A stretch of 64,000 nucleotides of DNA from Rotaria sp. Silwood1 (Eukaryota; Rotifera; Eurotatoria; Philodinida; Philodinidae), in NCBI GenBank assembly GCA_905250075.1, contig CAJNOP010000022.1, positions 1,513,981 to 1,577,980 on the forward strand. The letters run 5' to 3'. Position 1 is the stretch's first letter. Every line of letters begins with the position of its first letter. The notes below the pieces were generated by a model. That model worked only from the letters and a program-made list of their open reading frames with translations. It was not told the origin of the DNA and did no database searches. Position numbers and translations under genes: made by a program. Positions 11,930 through 22,313 of this stretch are shown here, piece after piece.

Positions 11930-14875
11930 TTATAATCGTTCGTCTTCATAATCTCTGTCTTTTATTCGTCCAGCTTTTATATCATCAATAGCCGCCCATA
12001 AATCAAAGATAAATTCATCGGTGAAATTAAATGCACCGATTTCTGACTCATCAATAGCCATAGCAAAATCACTTGGATTCTTTTTATTTTGTGCAAAATC
12101 CCAAATTTGTTGTGCTAAAATATTCAATAAGAAAATATTTATTTTCAATTGAAAATAATATCTCAAATCTCAGACAAAGCTGAAACATGATATGAATATC
12201 ATTTTTATTTTCAAATTATTTTAATTAATATCATCATTGATTTGAGAACTTACCAAGATCAGAATCATTGATACCCATAAATGTTTCAAGAAGACCATTA
12301 ATACGATCAATAGCCTTAACCATTGTATCATCAACTTCTTCAACACTTGCTCTACCATCAGCTTTAAATCGAAGAGTTTTTGTACCATTTTTTACATCAC
12401 CTGTCTTGCGACCACGTTTAGCTGGTTCAATATCTATAAATTGTTGTCAATATGAATACATCGTACACATACGTAAGAACAGGATTCTTTAGTGTTTTGA
12501 AAAAAAAAAGTTCTAATCAAGATTGTTTCCAACGTTTTACGATCGAAGTTTTTGAAAATAGATTTATATAATATGCAATCTCTTGCAATTTTTGGAAAAA
12601 GTCTACTGGCATAGAAAATTTATTTAGATATCGATGCCAGTGAAGCAAAAACCAGTCGAAAAATTTATAATAGAAGAACAAAAGCTTTTTAAATAAAATG
12701 TCTCAACTCACGAAGAAAGTTCTCCAAGTAAGCAATCGTTTTTTCCTAGTAACATATATAAATGTATACAGTTCACTGCGCTGATTTCCAATATCAGAGT
12801 CTTAGCGACCTTTAGACCTTTCTAATTTCTGTATCATTACTCTGAACTAACTTTTGATAAGAGTGTTTCTTATCAAATTCAATCTTTTAATCAGTCTGTC
12901 ACATGCTACTAGACAAATTATCCACAGAAATACTTTTTTATAGGCACTCCAACCTTAAGTTTCAAATGTTACAATGGATCGTAAGACAGAAAAGAGATTA
13001 AATATTCAAACATGCCCTTTTATGGTTAATATTTTTTTCAGGTAATGAAAAGACCAAGACATCATTTTATCGAATGTATTGCGTTGCACAATCTCGCTCG
13101 ATTTACCACTTGGTTTGAAAATATGTTCTTACAGTGCCAATGTTTCATATTACGAGAAATTAGACTACACGTTTTCTATTTCTTCCATTGTTATATACTT
13201 CGTTGTATATAGTATACTTATGATTGATTTATGCATGTATGATGATAAAACGAAAAGAAATGTACGATGCCTGTTTGTAGTCAATATATGAATTACTTCG
13301 CTACTTTATAGCTTAGTATTTGAAAACTCAGGTTGAAGTGTCTATAAAAAAAAGTATTTCGGTGGATATTTTGTCTATATATGGCAGACTGATAAAAAGA
13401 TTGAATTTTATTAAAAAAACGCTCTTATCAGAAGTGAGTTCGGAGTAATGACACAAAATCGAGAAGAGCTTCAAGGGCATCTAGATCCTCATTTTTACGA
13501 GCAGCGCAGTGAAGTTTATACAGTCACATACTTTCTTAGGAAAAAGCAATTAATCACTCAGCAAACTTCCTTTGTCAGATCAATAAGCTAAATTAATCTA
13601 AGAAAAATACCGGAAGTCGATATTAGTAAATTGCAAATCACTACAAAAGAGTATATGCTTCTCTGATAGATGCAGCATATGAACTAGAATTTCTTTTCAT
13701 AACTAAAATTTTTAGATTTACAGATTACGAGCTATGTTATGTGTGATAAGTACAAGAAGACTCACATCCACCCTTTACTTCTACTTTACTTTCTGCTACT
13801 TCAAAATAAATGCTCTGGAAAACGGTTGATGTCAACTTTATCCTTACATGGTCCTACCACGAATATTCAAATGATTACAGATAATTTATGAACTGACATG
13901 TTTCTTTTTCTCGCACAGATGAAAACTTTTGTTCTTTTATTATAAATCTATCGACTGTTTTTCGTGTCGACCAATGTCTCTAGACCTATCTATATCAGAT
14001 TCTCTTTCTTTAGTGGAATTTATCTACGTACGAAAGCCAAAGGCATTTGGTTCAACCAGACGCATGGTAAATGTTGAACCAACAGGAAGATCTTTAAGCA
14101 TTTTAGCTACTTCAAAATGACGTGATCCAACCAATGGTTTATCATTAATTTTTTCAATATGATCACCAACTTTAACTAATGTTTTTAGTCGATCAATAAC
14201 ACTTCCTTCTTTAATTCGCTTAATAAAAGCATAACCTATTTTAACAAAAAAAAAAAAAAAACAATAGGATTTAAGAAAAATTATTGTTTTTTCTTTTTGA
14301 ACGTCAAACAAACCTGCTCCATTATCGGTTATTGTCAATCCAAGAGCGGCTTCAGATTTAACAATATCAATTTCTTTGGGTTGCCCTTTAACATGAGCAA
14401 ATATAAAATCAGTTAAACCAATTTGTCCACCCAATAATTGACTCATATCAATTTTATGTGTATTCAATGTGCAGAAAAGAATCTTTTAAAATAAAAATAA
14501 ATATTTTTTTCTATGTTTTAAATAAAATCTATTTACTGATTGGGCTGGAATTTCAAAGCAATCGGCTATTTTTTGATATAATTCTCTCACATTACTAAAA
14601 CCTGATATAAGACCAGTTGGACTACCATGTGCTAATTGACAATGAAACACAAGTTTTGGTGGATCAACACGTGTATCACCATTCGATGAACTAGCAGTTG
14701 AACGACGACTACTTGAAGAAGAATATGAGGATGGTCGGCTAGAAGTTGTTGCTGCCAATGTACTTGTATTAGGAGATAATGTACTTGCTGTTGTATCCGA
14801 TGTTGATGGACTAATACCATTCATTGGATCGTCCTTTTTAGTTTGAGGTTTTCGTTTTGGTGGAAAGATTGGCAT
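11930..14875 (-). CDS. GIPC: GIPC family PDZ adaptor protein
   Basis: Endocytic adaptor that couples membrane cargo tails to myosin VI. There are five exons: 14875-14537, 14482-14314, 14235-14032, 12433-12254 and 12114-11930. All have GT-AG borders and matched phases, totalling 1,077 nt (358 aa), close to the family's usual 310-350 aa. Residues 1-65 are a Ser/Thr-rich disordered tail. The GH1 region contains [14 protein letters not shown] and [19 protein letters not shown], nearly identical to animal GIPC. The PDZ domain (about 153-233) has the [12 protein letters not shown] carboxylate-binding loop, split by an intron after the first base of the last Gly codon, followed by [14 protein letters not shown]. 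The GH2 region ends with [20 protein letters not shown]. Intron 3 is 1,598 bp and carries a fold-back element; the other introns are 54-139 bp. The start follows from the only upstream ATG in frame with the conserved block. Confidence 0.97.
12725..13562. repeat. Fold-back element in GIPC intron 3, arms about 250 bp
   Basis: 12725-12975 matches the reverse complement of 13315-13562. Shared blocks include TTCACTGCGCTG, TCATTACTC(T/C)GAACT, TTCAATCTTTT(A/T)ATCAGTCTG and GAAATACTTTTT(T)ATAG. The loop is about 340 bp. On the minus strand the right arm can be read for 31 codons with the ankyrin-like stretch [20 protein letters not shown] (about 13533-13474). The left arm carries the same stretch broken by stops. 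It therefore appears to be a mobile fold-back element that carries or was built from an ankyrin-repeat coding fragment. Confidence 0.8.
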
Positions 14876-15370
14876 ATTGAACGATCGATGATAAATTAAT
14901 TTATTTTATGTTCTATGCACATACACAAAATCTAGAATAAACTATTCAAAAGATTCTTTGATTATTGATGTCAAATAACTTGAAAATACTTGAATATATA
15001 ATATTCATATACAACCTTAAGTCAATAAGAGTGTCGTCTTTCTCTGCTTACATTCAATTCTGTAATACATTTAGACAAATAAATAAATAGGATATATGTT
15101 TGTCTACAAACATATTTATGATTGGTTGCTCTATTTATACAATCAGAAAATAATTGCTATGCTGAGTGTATTCTCCTTGACAACATATACTATTATGGTA
15201 GGCCTCCTCGACAAAAGAAAAGAAAGAGATTCATTCATTTTTTGTTTTTATATTTTTGCATCGGAAGCCCTTTCGTGTTGTTATTGTAGCAAGAAAAAAA
15301 AATATAATAAAAGTCAACATCTTATAAACATTATGTTAAAATCGATGCAATACTTATAATTTATTGTATT
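14876..15370. promoter_or_regulatory. Shared upstream region of GIPC and SMKR1 (divergent)
   Basis: 495 bp separate the two start codons, which face away from each other, so the promoters of both genes should lie here. The sequence is AT-rich. I cannot place a TATA box or a transcription start with confidence. The 87-codon plus frame at 15096-15359 has no family resemblance and ends just before SMKR1. Confidence 0.5.
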
Positions 15371-15666
15371 ATGGTAAGAAATAATAGTGATCTTGTATTG
15401 CTAACTATCTCATTTTTTATTTTGAAATATAGCCAACAAAACCAGCTAAATCAGCAAAAACAGCACGTGCAACAAGTGCACCACCAAAACGTAAAGCTCG
15501 TGCTAAAAGTGCTGATGTACGTCCAGACGTCGATGTGTTATCACCAGCGGCTATAATTAATGCCTATTATATATGCCATAATGTTGCTGAATGTTTAGAG
15601 GCACGAGGGTTTCCATGGGAAGGAGCTAAAAAAGGCAAAAAAAAGAAGAAAAAGAAGAAATCGTGA
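15371..15666 (+). CDS. SMKR1: Small lysine-rich protein 1 homologue
   Basis: Small conserved animal protein of unknown biochemical role. Exon 1 contributes only the ATG (15371-15373). It is followed by a GTAAGA donor, a 59-bp intron ending in ATAG, and exon 2 at 15433-15666. The 78-aa product starts [14 protein letters not shown], has the family signature [20 protein letters not shown] followed by [13 protein letters not shown], and ends in a polylysine tail (KKKKKKKKS). Vertebrate SMKR1 has the same plan: basic N-terminus, SPAA...YYIAHNVADCL...RGF core, lysine tail. An AATAAA at 15850-15855 is a possible polyadenylation signal. Its neighbour GIPC is transcribed away from it. The gene is too short to find by length alone; the assignment rests on the core motif. 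Confidence 0.9.
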
Positions 15667-16109
15667 ATTATTATTTCTATTATTTTTTACTATCATTACA
15701 TTTTCATTCTTATTTTGAATGTTGTGAATACGCTTATCTTATTTTTCGTCCATTTATTCATCATGAATGCATACCTTATGAAAAATTAGAGCCTTATATA
15801 CTTGTGCTTTTTTTTTCTTGTTCCAACAAATAATTCTTTCTTGAAAGTGAATAAAAGACTACTTTACATAATGGCATTCTTTAAATCATTGCACATACTT
15901 CTTTTGATATATTTTGGCTAAGACATTATCCATAAACGGTGTCCACCAGATAAACGGAGTGGGGTACGTCAAAACTGGGCAAATATGGGTAGAGAATAGA
16001 GTGGTCAAACATTTCTGGACATCCAGACACTTACTATGAATATTCTCCTTTTTCTTATACAGCTTTTGATGAAATTTTCAAGCTTACAAGAGAACAGAAT
16101 CTTTCCGAA
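15667..16109. other. 3' flank of SMKR1
   Basis: Includes the probable 3' UTR with AATAAA at 15850-15855. After about 15900 no gene is seen up to the start of the large inverted repeat. Confidence 0.4.
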
Positions 16110-16619
16110 TGTCAAATCGCTTTTTGACTGAGACGATGTTTCATTTGATGAATATTAAAGAGTAATAGAAAAGTGTAGAATGGGTTGGATTTTTTGGGCC
16201 TGCATCCTCGAGAACTTGAAATTTTACTGGATTTTTTCAACAAAAAGCTGCAGTGCATGTTAGATCACGTGGAAAATCAACTTGAAGCTTCACATGAACA
16301 AAGTTCTTAACGAGATTAGTTCACCCATGTAAAAAAAAATACCGAAAAAAAATCAGATTATAATCGATTACTTTTTGATTAAAAATCGATTAAAATCATA
16401 CACCTTTTCATCGATTATTAATCGATTAATAATCGATTTAAAATCATGTGCAATCGATTATAATCAATAAAACATTGATCTCCCACTGCTAATCAATTAA
16501 AATTGATTAAGTTTGATTAATAATTCATTCTAAATTGATTTCTAATCGATTAAAAGGTGTATGATTTTAATCGATTCAAAATCGATTCAAATTCATTCGG
16601 AATCGATTAAAATCTACTA

Positions 16620-16976
16620 AACCTCTTATACCCATTCCTAACCTCCTTATATCTATCTATTCCTAACCCTATACTTATTTATAACCCTATACCTATTCCT
16701 AACCCCTATACCTATGCCTAACCCTTATATCTATCTATTTCTAACCCCCATATCTATGTATAGCCCTATACCTATTCTTAACCCCTATATCTATTTCTAA
16801 CCCCCATATCTATGTATAGCCCTATACCTATTCTTAACCCCTATATCTATTTCTAACCCCTATACCTATTCCTAACCATTATACCTATTCTTAACCCCTA
16901 TATCTATTCCTAAACCTATACGTATTTCTAACCCTATACTTATTCTTAACCCATATATGTATTCCTAACCCCTATA
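16620..16976. repeat. Degenerate tandem repeat, CCTAACCCCTATACCTATT type, left part
   Basis: Many variants of CCTATACCTATTCCTAACC and CCCTATATCTATTTCTAACC follow one another with irregular unit lengths of roughly 18-28 bp. One block of about 60 bp (16734-16799) is repeated almost exactly at 16800-16859. The array is interrupted at 16977 by a fold-back element and resumes at 17424. Confidence 0.85.
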
Positions 16977-17423
16977 GGGCGTGACCAGCTAACTCTGCTA
17001 GCGGAGTGAAATTCCATAACGTTTTTCTCTCATTTTATTTTTTCAACAAATGTCAGACCCAAGCACGTGCAGAGTCGCGAGACGTCTTATGCTAGAGATA
17101 AAAGTCTTGTGCGCATTTGCGATATCTCCCAGTCATACACCGTTTGTGGTTCCGAAGATATGACTAGCAAATTGAGTGCTATATTTAAGAAATTAATTTT
17201 TTTTGAGAATTCAAAAGCATCACTCAGTTTGCTGGTTATACCTTCGGCACGACAAATGGTATAACGCTGGGATATATTGTCAAATGTGCACAATACTTTT
17301 CTCTCTAGTTTAAGACGTCTTGCGGCTCTATACGTGGTTGGGTCTGATATTTATCAAGAAAACAAAATGAGGAAAACATGTTATCGAATTTCACTCTGGT
17401 AGCAGAGTTAGCTGGCCACGCCC
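16977..17423. mobile_element. 447-bp fold-back MITE with TA/TATA target duplication
   Basis: The ends are GGGCGTGACCAGCTAACTCT and the inverted match AGAGTTAGCTGGCCACGCCC. The whole element is an imperfect palindrome: the two internal open frames on opposite strands (17067-17264 plus, 17293-17087 minus) encode similar peptides (TSKLSAIF against TSKLSDAF) simply because of this symmetry. It is flanked on both sides by TATA (16973-16976 and 17424-17427), which fits a TA or TATA target-site duplication as in Tc1/mariner-like or related non-autonomous elements. It interrupts the CCTAACC tandem array, so it inserted after that array formed. No transposase is encoded. Confidence 0.9.
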
Positions 17424-17770
17424 TATACCTATTCCTAACCCCTTATATCTATCTATTTGCAACCCCTATATGTATGACTAATTCCTTACAAGTGTCTATT
17501 TCTACCGCCTATTCCTAATCCCCTTGTATCTATGTATTTCTAACGCCTATATCTACGACTAGCGTCTTATAAGTGTTTTTTTTTGTAACTCCTTATACCT
17601 ATCTCTAACCCCTGATATTTATCTATTTGTAATTCCCCATACTACTTTAACCCACGTTATATCTAGCTGTTTCTAAACTTTTTTCCCGTAACCCTCTAAA
17701 TCTAACCTGTCAATGGATATGCCTAATCGCCTATACTTGTATATCTATGAGCTTTTGTCTCTGTGTATTC
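17424..17770. repeat. Degenerate tandem repeat, right part
   Basis: Continuation of the array after the inserted element. Units such as CCTATTCCTAACCCCTTATA decay progressively towards 17770. Confidence 0.7.
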
Positions 17771-18976
17771 CTTATATTTACATTTATACTGGTTTGTCGA
17801 AACATATGCTCGTATGGTCTATTACTAATCCGTACGTTTGTCTCTGCTATCTGCGTTAAAGTGAAAATGAACAAATGTCGCATTCTTTTGAACTAGGATG
17901 AAAACGAACGTTAGAAAGAGACACGAAAATAAATATGTCAAGGATATAAATCCAGATAGGACATTCATCATATGATACTAATGGAGGTCAGCAATTTGCG
18001 ATGTCGATGCTTTCAACTAATAGGCATTGAAAAGCTATAGCAAAACCCGGATATATATTGATTCTTGAAAACGAAATCTAGAAAACTGTTGATCGAGCAG
18101 TTAGTGTGTTTCTTTTGATAAGATGTTAAAATTTTAAAGATTCAGCGAGGAAATTTTGATTGTCACATAAGTGAAGCGTTCTCTATTGCCGGCAGAAGGA
18201 ACTTTGTGTAGAAAAGTAGCTGGTTAATGTATGGTAAAGCTCCACAAAAACTCAAAGGATTCGTTCGACGCCTTTTTTGCGGTGTAATGCATGTACGCAT
18301 CCAGCGCGTACGACTTGTCAGCATGAGTATTCAGATTGCTGGCGCAACCCCTAAAGAGATGTTGTATGTATCGGTACTTTCCGATTACTTTAACGAGTAC
18401 TCATATGTATTTTTCTTTGCGGATTTACACACTAGGGAAAGCATGAGTACTCAATGTGGCACTGATGCTCATTTCTTCGCAGAATATTTAGCAAAACATT
18501 TATCCATTAGAATGTAAAAAAGTAGATTAGAGTTATAAACTACAAAACAATAATTTACTCAAATCAAACGTAGAGAAAATGTGTTTGAATTACTTACCTA
18601 TTTTTCCTCTATTCTTTTCTGATTAGCTATTCATAGTATTTTAATCAATGTTGACTTTATGAAAACAAAAACGACCTTTCATTTTCAGTTATTTTTTTCC
18701 TGTACGGTAAGGTTAAATATTTGTTTAAACATATAAATGAAAACTCGTTCCAATTTCATTTCCGAGATTTAGATAACACTTCCTTCTACATTCAATTGCA
18801 GTTTCCAGTTTAACTGTGAAAAGCAATGAAACAAATGTTGACTAAGAAGTTTTGTAACAACTCGATTGCGATTTTTAATTATGAAGCCACGTGCATTCTA
18901 TTATCGAAGAATAATTAAACTTTTTTCCTCATTTTTTTTGTAAAATACTGCATTAAAGTAGTCATTAGTCTAAAAA

Positions 18977-19365
18977 TATATGGGAGTTGCCGGTCAGCCT
19001 GATATCCGAATTCCTTTTTTGTACGTGCAGTTTCTATAATATATCAGAAAAATACGATTTTCTTTGCCGGTTATAAGCCTCGTATAGTGCTGATGATCTG
19101 TCAGGGATATGGAGGTCTATAACTTGTTGAAAACCAAGATAATCAAGTCTTCACAAAACATGTTCGTAAATAACAAAAAGGTTTTTTGAAGACACTTGAT
19201 TATTTTGATTTCCAACAAGTTATAGACCTCCTTATCCCTGACAGATCATCAGCATTATACGAGGACTATAACCGGTAAAAAAAATCATATTTTTCTGATA
19301 TATTATAGAAACTTCACGTACAAAAAAAGAATTGGAGTATCAAGTTGACTAGCCACTCCCATATA
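18977..19365. mobile_element. 389-bp fold-back MITE with TATATGGGAG ends
   Basis: The ends are TATATGGGAGTTGCC on the left and, inverted, TATATGGGAGTGGCT on the right. The arms pair along most of their length, for example ACTTGTTG..., AGGTCTATAACTTGTT and CTGACAGATCATCAGCATTATACGAG in inverted order. The central loop is about 40 bp around 19165. The terminal TATA is part of the palindrome, so the target duplication (TA or TATA) cannot be delimited. No coding capacity. Confidence 0.85.
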
Positions 19366-20512
19366 CTTTTTTCTGTAATAATCACAACTGCGTTTTTTCA
19401 TCATCACACTGCTTCATTCCGCTGAATAATTTATTTTTCATTCCTTTTCACTTGTATTCTACTTCTCTCATAACGTGTTTTAATTTATCTACTCATGTAG
19501 ACAACGATAAAGAAAATTTACATCTTTAGAAAATAAAGAACCTAATCGATTTTGGTGGATTGTAATCAGTATTAGTTGATTTTAGACGATTCTTATGTTA
19601 ATAATTGTAATCGATTTGAAAACTTAATCGTTTTTTTAGATTATAATCAGCATCAGATGATTTTAGACGATTCTTACTTTAATGTCTATAATCGATTTGA
19701 AAACTTGATCGATTTTGTTAGATTATAATCAGTTTCGTTAGATTTTATATGATTCTGAGATTCATGATTATAATCGATTCGAATACTTAATAGATTTTAG
19801 TAGATTATAATCCTTGATAGTTGGTTTAGACGATCAAAAAATCATCAAATACTGATTAAAATTGATTATCCATAAAAATTGATTCTAATTGATTAATAAA
19901 AAATCGTAGCAAACCGATTATAGTTGGTTATAATCGATTTTATTCGATTCCAATGAAAAGAATTGATGATAATCGATGAAAAACCTTTGATTCTGAATCA
20001 ATTATGCAAGGAAATCGATTATAATCTTCAAATTAATCGAAAAAAATCAACATTTCTGGATTTTCATTGATTAGTTATGCTTGAAATCGATGAAAATCAT
20101 GTATTTGTTGATTTTTCTGTTAAATTTTTTTACATGGGCATGAAGCAAGTGGTAAATTTTCTAGTATTCCCTATCCTGAAATATTGAATATTCGAAATTC
20201 TCTCATGTGTAAAAGCAAATATTCTTCAGTTGTTTGTATCACCAGAAATGAAATATTAGAAAAGCAAAAACTGGCTCTATGAACTAATCTCATTAAGAAC
20301 TTCGTTCTTGCCAAGTTTGAAGTCGATTTCCACGTGATCTAAGGAGGATTCACAGTTTTTGCTTGAAAAACTCAATAAAGCTTCGATATCTCTCAAGAAC
20401 GAAGGTCCGAAAAACTAAACCATTCTAGACTTTTTTATTAATGTCTAGCATTCATAAAATTCACATTGTCTCGGTCAAAAAAACAATTCGACACCTAGAG
20501 AGATTTCATTGG

Positions 20513-21262
20513 TAGTGGGACTTGAAGAGTATTTTTAAATAAGAAATGAACTCAATGTGAATCAGTAGAATATGAATATGATGTTAAAATAATTGAAGAT
20601 TATACTATTTGAACAGATAGTTATTTTCTCGAGCAGTCTAATGAACGCTCTTGAAGTTTTGAGTGCTATTTGCATCGAACTTCATTTTTTGTTGTTACTC
20701 CTTTCTGTTGATTAAAATAGAACGTTTGTAAAAGAAATGAAAACTTCACCAAAGACTATATTTTTGTCTTTAATTTATGAAATATATGTTTTATTTTTTT
20801 TATATATTCAATAAACAAGAAGCATTAGCTTTGAACAAGCAAGACTTTGCTGAAAGTTTCTTTAATACTCGATGTCCAAGAAGATGGGAGGAAGTCTATG
20901 AAATCGGACAAATCTAGACAGAAAGAGGGAAAAGAGTCAAAAAGTGCTGTTTTGATTTAAACGTCTTTTAAGGGCAATCTCTAATAAATATTTTAGACTC
21001 TCACACAACGAGCTACGAAGAAAAACAAACATCGATACAGTCACCGACAAAAATCAACGAACAAAACAATGGAGTTAGAGAATATAATATAACGGTCATG
21101 AAGAAATTCACTATGTAGAAACACAAATAAGATAATCAAAAAAAATTGCAATACTGTCAAATTACATATAAATGCATTTTTTTCATTGAAATAACAGACA
21201 AAGGTAAATCATATCAGACGAAATAGATGTGAATAAAATATTCAATAGAACTATTTCCTATA
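20513..21262. other. Spacer downstream of MMD
   Basis: AT-rich, no gene seen. The part next to 21262 is presumably the MMD 3' UTR (minus strand). Confidence 0.4.
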
Positions 21263-22286
21263 TTAAAATTCATCCTGAGACAAGGATGGTACAAGAAGAT
21301 AAGTATAAATTGCATAGTAATGAATAGCAGCACCGAAAAAAACGAAACAATGCCAAATGGCATGTGCAAATGGTATGATACCATCACATTTAAAGAAAAA
21401 AATGCCCAACAGGAAAACTAAACCGCCAATAGCTAATTCAAATATACCGGTATGATCAGTCTAAAATTAACGAATAGATGAAAGAAAAAAAAATTGTTAT
21501 TTCTGGTTTTTATCAATTGCTTAAGTATACCATGTCAATAATAACAATAGCAGGAAATACACCAACAAAAACATAAAAACATGTTGCAAGCCATCTATGT
21601 CTTTCATGATATAAAATCTGATAGGTAATGCCTAATATAGCCATTATCCAAACGAGTCCTACAGTAAAATTTGTTGGAATTGCTTGAATTGGACGAAGAA
21701 GAAGCCTAAAAAAATAAAGTAAAACTCTAATCTACAAATATATCACGAAGTATAACCATGGTGTATAACTGGCACTAATAAAAATGTAAATAATAGCTCG
21801 ATCAACTCGATGTAATAAATGCCTCACTGTTGAATCTCTATGAATAAAATAATATCTATGTTAATGATCTAATAAAAAATTTCAATTCTACCTGTATGTT
21901 GGATGAAAACATGAACAATGAAAAATAGTCGAAGATGAAAAAAGAAAAATGAGAGCATTCCCATAAATAATACTACTCCAATATTGTGCTGGTGTTTTAG
22001 CATGAGATATTAACCGTTGAGCAGCAATAAACGATGGAATGATTAGACAACCATGTGTTAAACAATTTGCTGCGTGTTCTATATAAGCAAAAATTAGAAA
22101 AATCAAGACTATCATTTTATAAGAAAAAAGTATACCATGCGTTGTCGGTACATAAGCTCGATTAATTGCTCTTTCATTCATAAATCGACGCCAATATTTA
22201 TGACTTTTTTTTTCCTTTGAGATCGATGATTTTTGAATAAGATCATCACCAGTATCAAAACAAACTGTACGCTTTTTAATATGCAT
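21263..22286 (-). CDS. MMD: MMD-like PAQR (hemolysin III-type) seven-pass membrane protein
   Basis: PAQR10/11 (monocyte-to-macrophage differentiation factor) type protein, in animals mostly a Golgi membrane protein. Five exons: 22286-22136, 22078-21892, 21837-21757, 21705-21531 and 21460-21263. All have GT-AG borders and consistent phases, giving 792 nt (263 aa) against about 240 aa in vertebrates; the extra length is a basic N-terminal tail. PAQR hallmarks are all present: RRFMNERA, EHAANCLTHGCLIIPSFI, a SSTIFH motif, VDRAIIYIFISASYTPW, HERHRW, and the final CDGIIPFAHAIWH with its HxxxH histidines. These residues form the putative metal site of the family. A strong acceptor (TTATTATCTTAG) ends only 9 nt before the ATG. 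Whether it acts as a hydrolase or scaffold cannot be told from sequence. Confidence 0.96.
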
Positions 22287-22295
22287 ATTTAATAA

Positions 22296-22313
22296 CTAAG
22301 ATAATAAAATGAG
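22296..22313 (-). promoter_or_regulatory. Splice acceptor 9 nt upstream of MMD start
   Basis: The reverse strand reads TTATTATCTTAG, then 9 nt, then the ATG at 22286. It could be the end of a 5' UTR intron or a spliced-leader acceptor; no donor exon is recognised upstream. Confidence 0.45.

Larger units (their letters stand above)
16110..20512. mobile_element. Large composite inverted-repeat element (about 4.4 kb)
   Basis: The outer arms at about 16110-16345 and 20128-20512 are inverted copies. Shared blocks include TTAGATCACGTGGAAA, AAGTTCTTAA(C/T)GAGATTAGTTCA, CTCAAGAACG against CTCGAGAACT, and the ACATGGG next to a T-run at the inner ends. The right arm has about 130 bp of extra sequence (20149-20277). 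Inside both arms lie tracts dense in AATCGATTA-type words (16350-16620 and 19540-20110), also mirror-placed. The centre holds a tandem repeat and two fold-back elements, listed separately. No transposase gene is visible; the 96-codon plus frame at 18227-18517 (MYGKAPQKLKGFVRRLF...) is unrecognised. The arms have diverged more than those of the nested elements, so this unit looks older. Confidence 0.65.

Noticed and set aside
17067..17293. Two overlapping open frames on opposite strands encoding similar peptides
   Set aside because: The similarity is produced by the palindromic fold-back element; neither frame has coding character.
16620..17770. CCTAACCC-like array considered as an interstitial telomere
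   Set aside because: Units are irregular and longer than six bases; no run of regular hexamers.
18227..18517. 96-codon plus frame in the composite element, considered as a transposase remnant
   Set aside because: No DDE/DDD-type motif or other family feature is visible; left as unrecognised.
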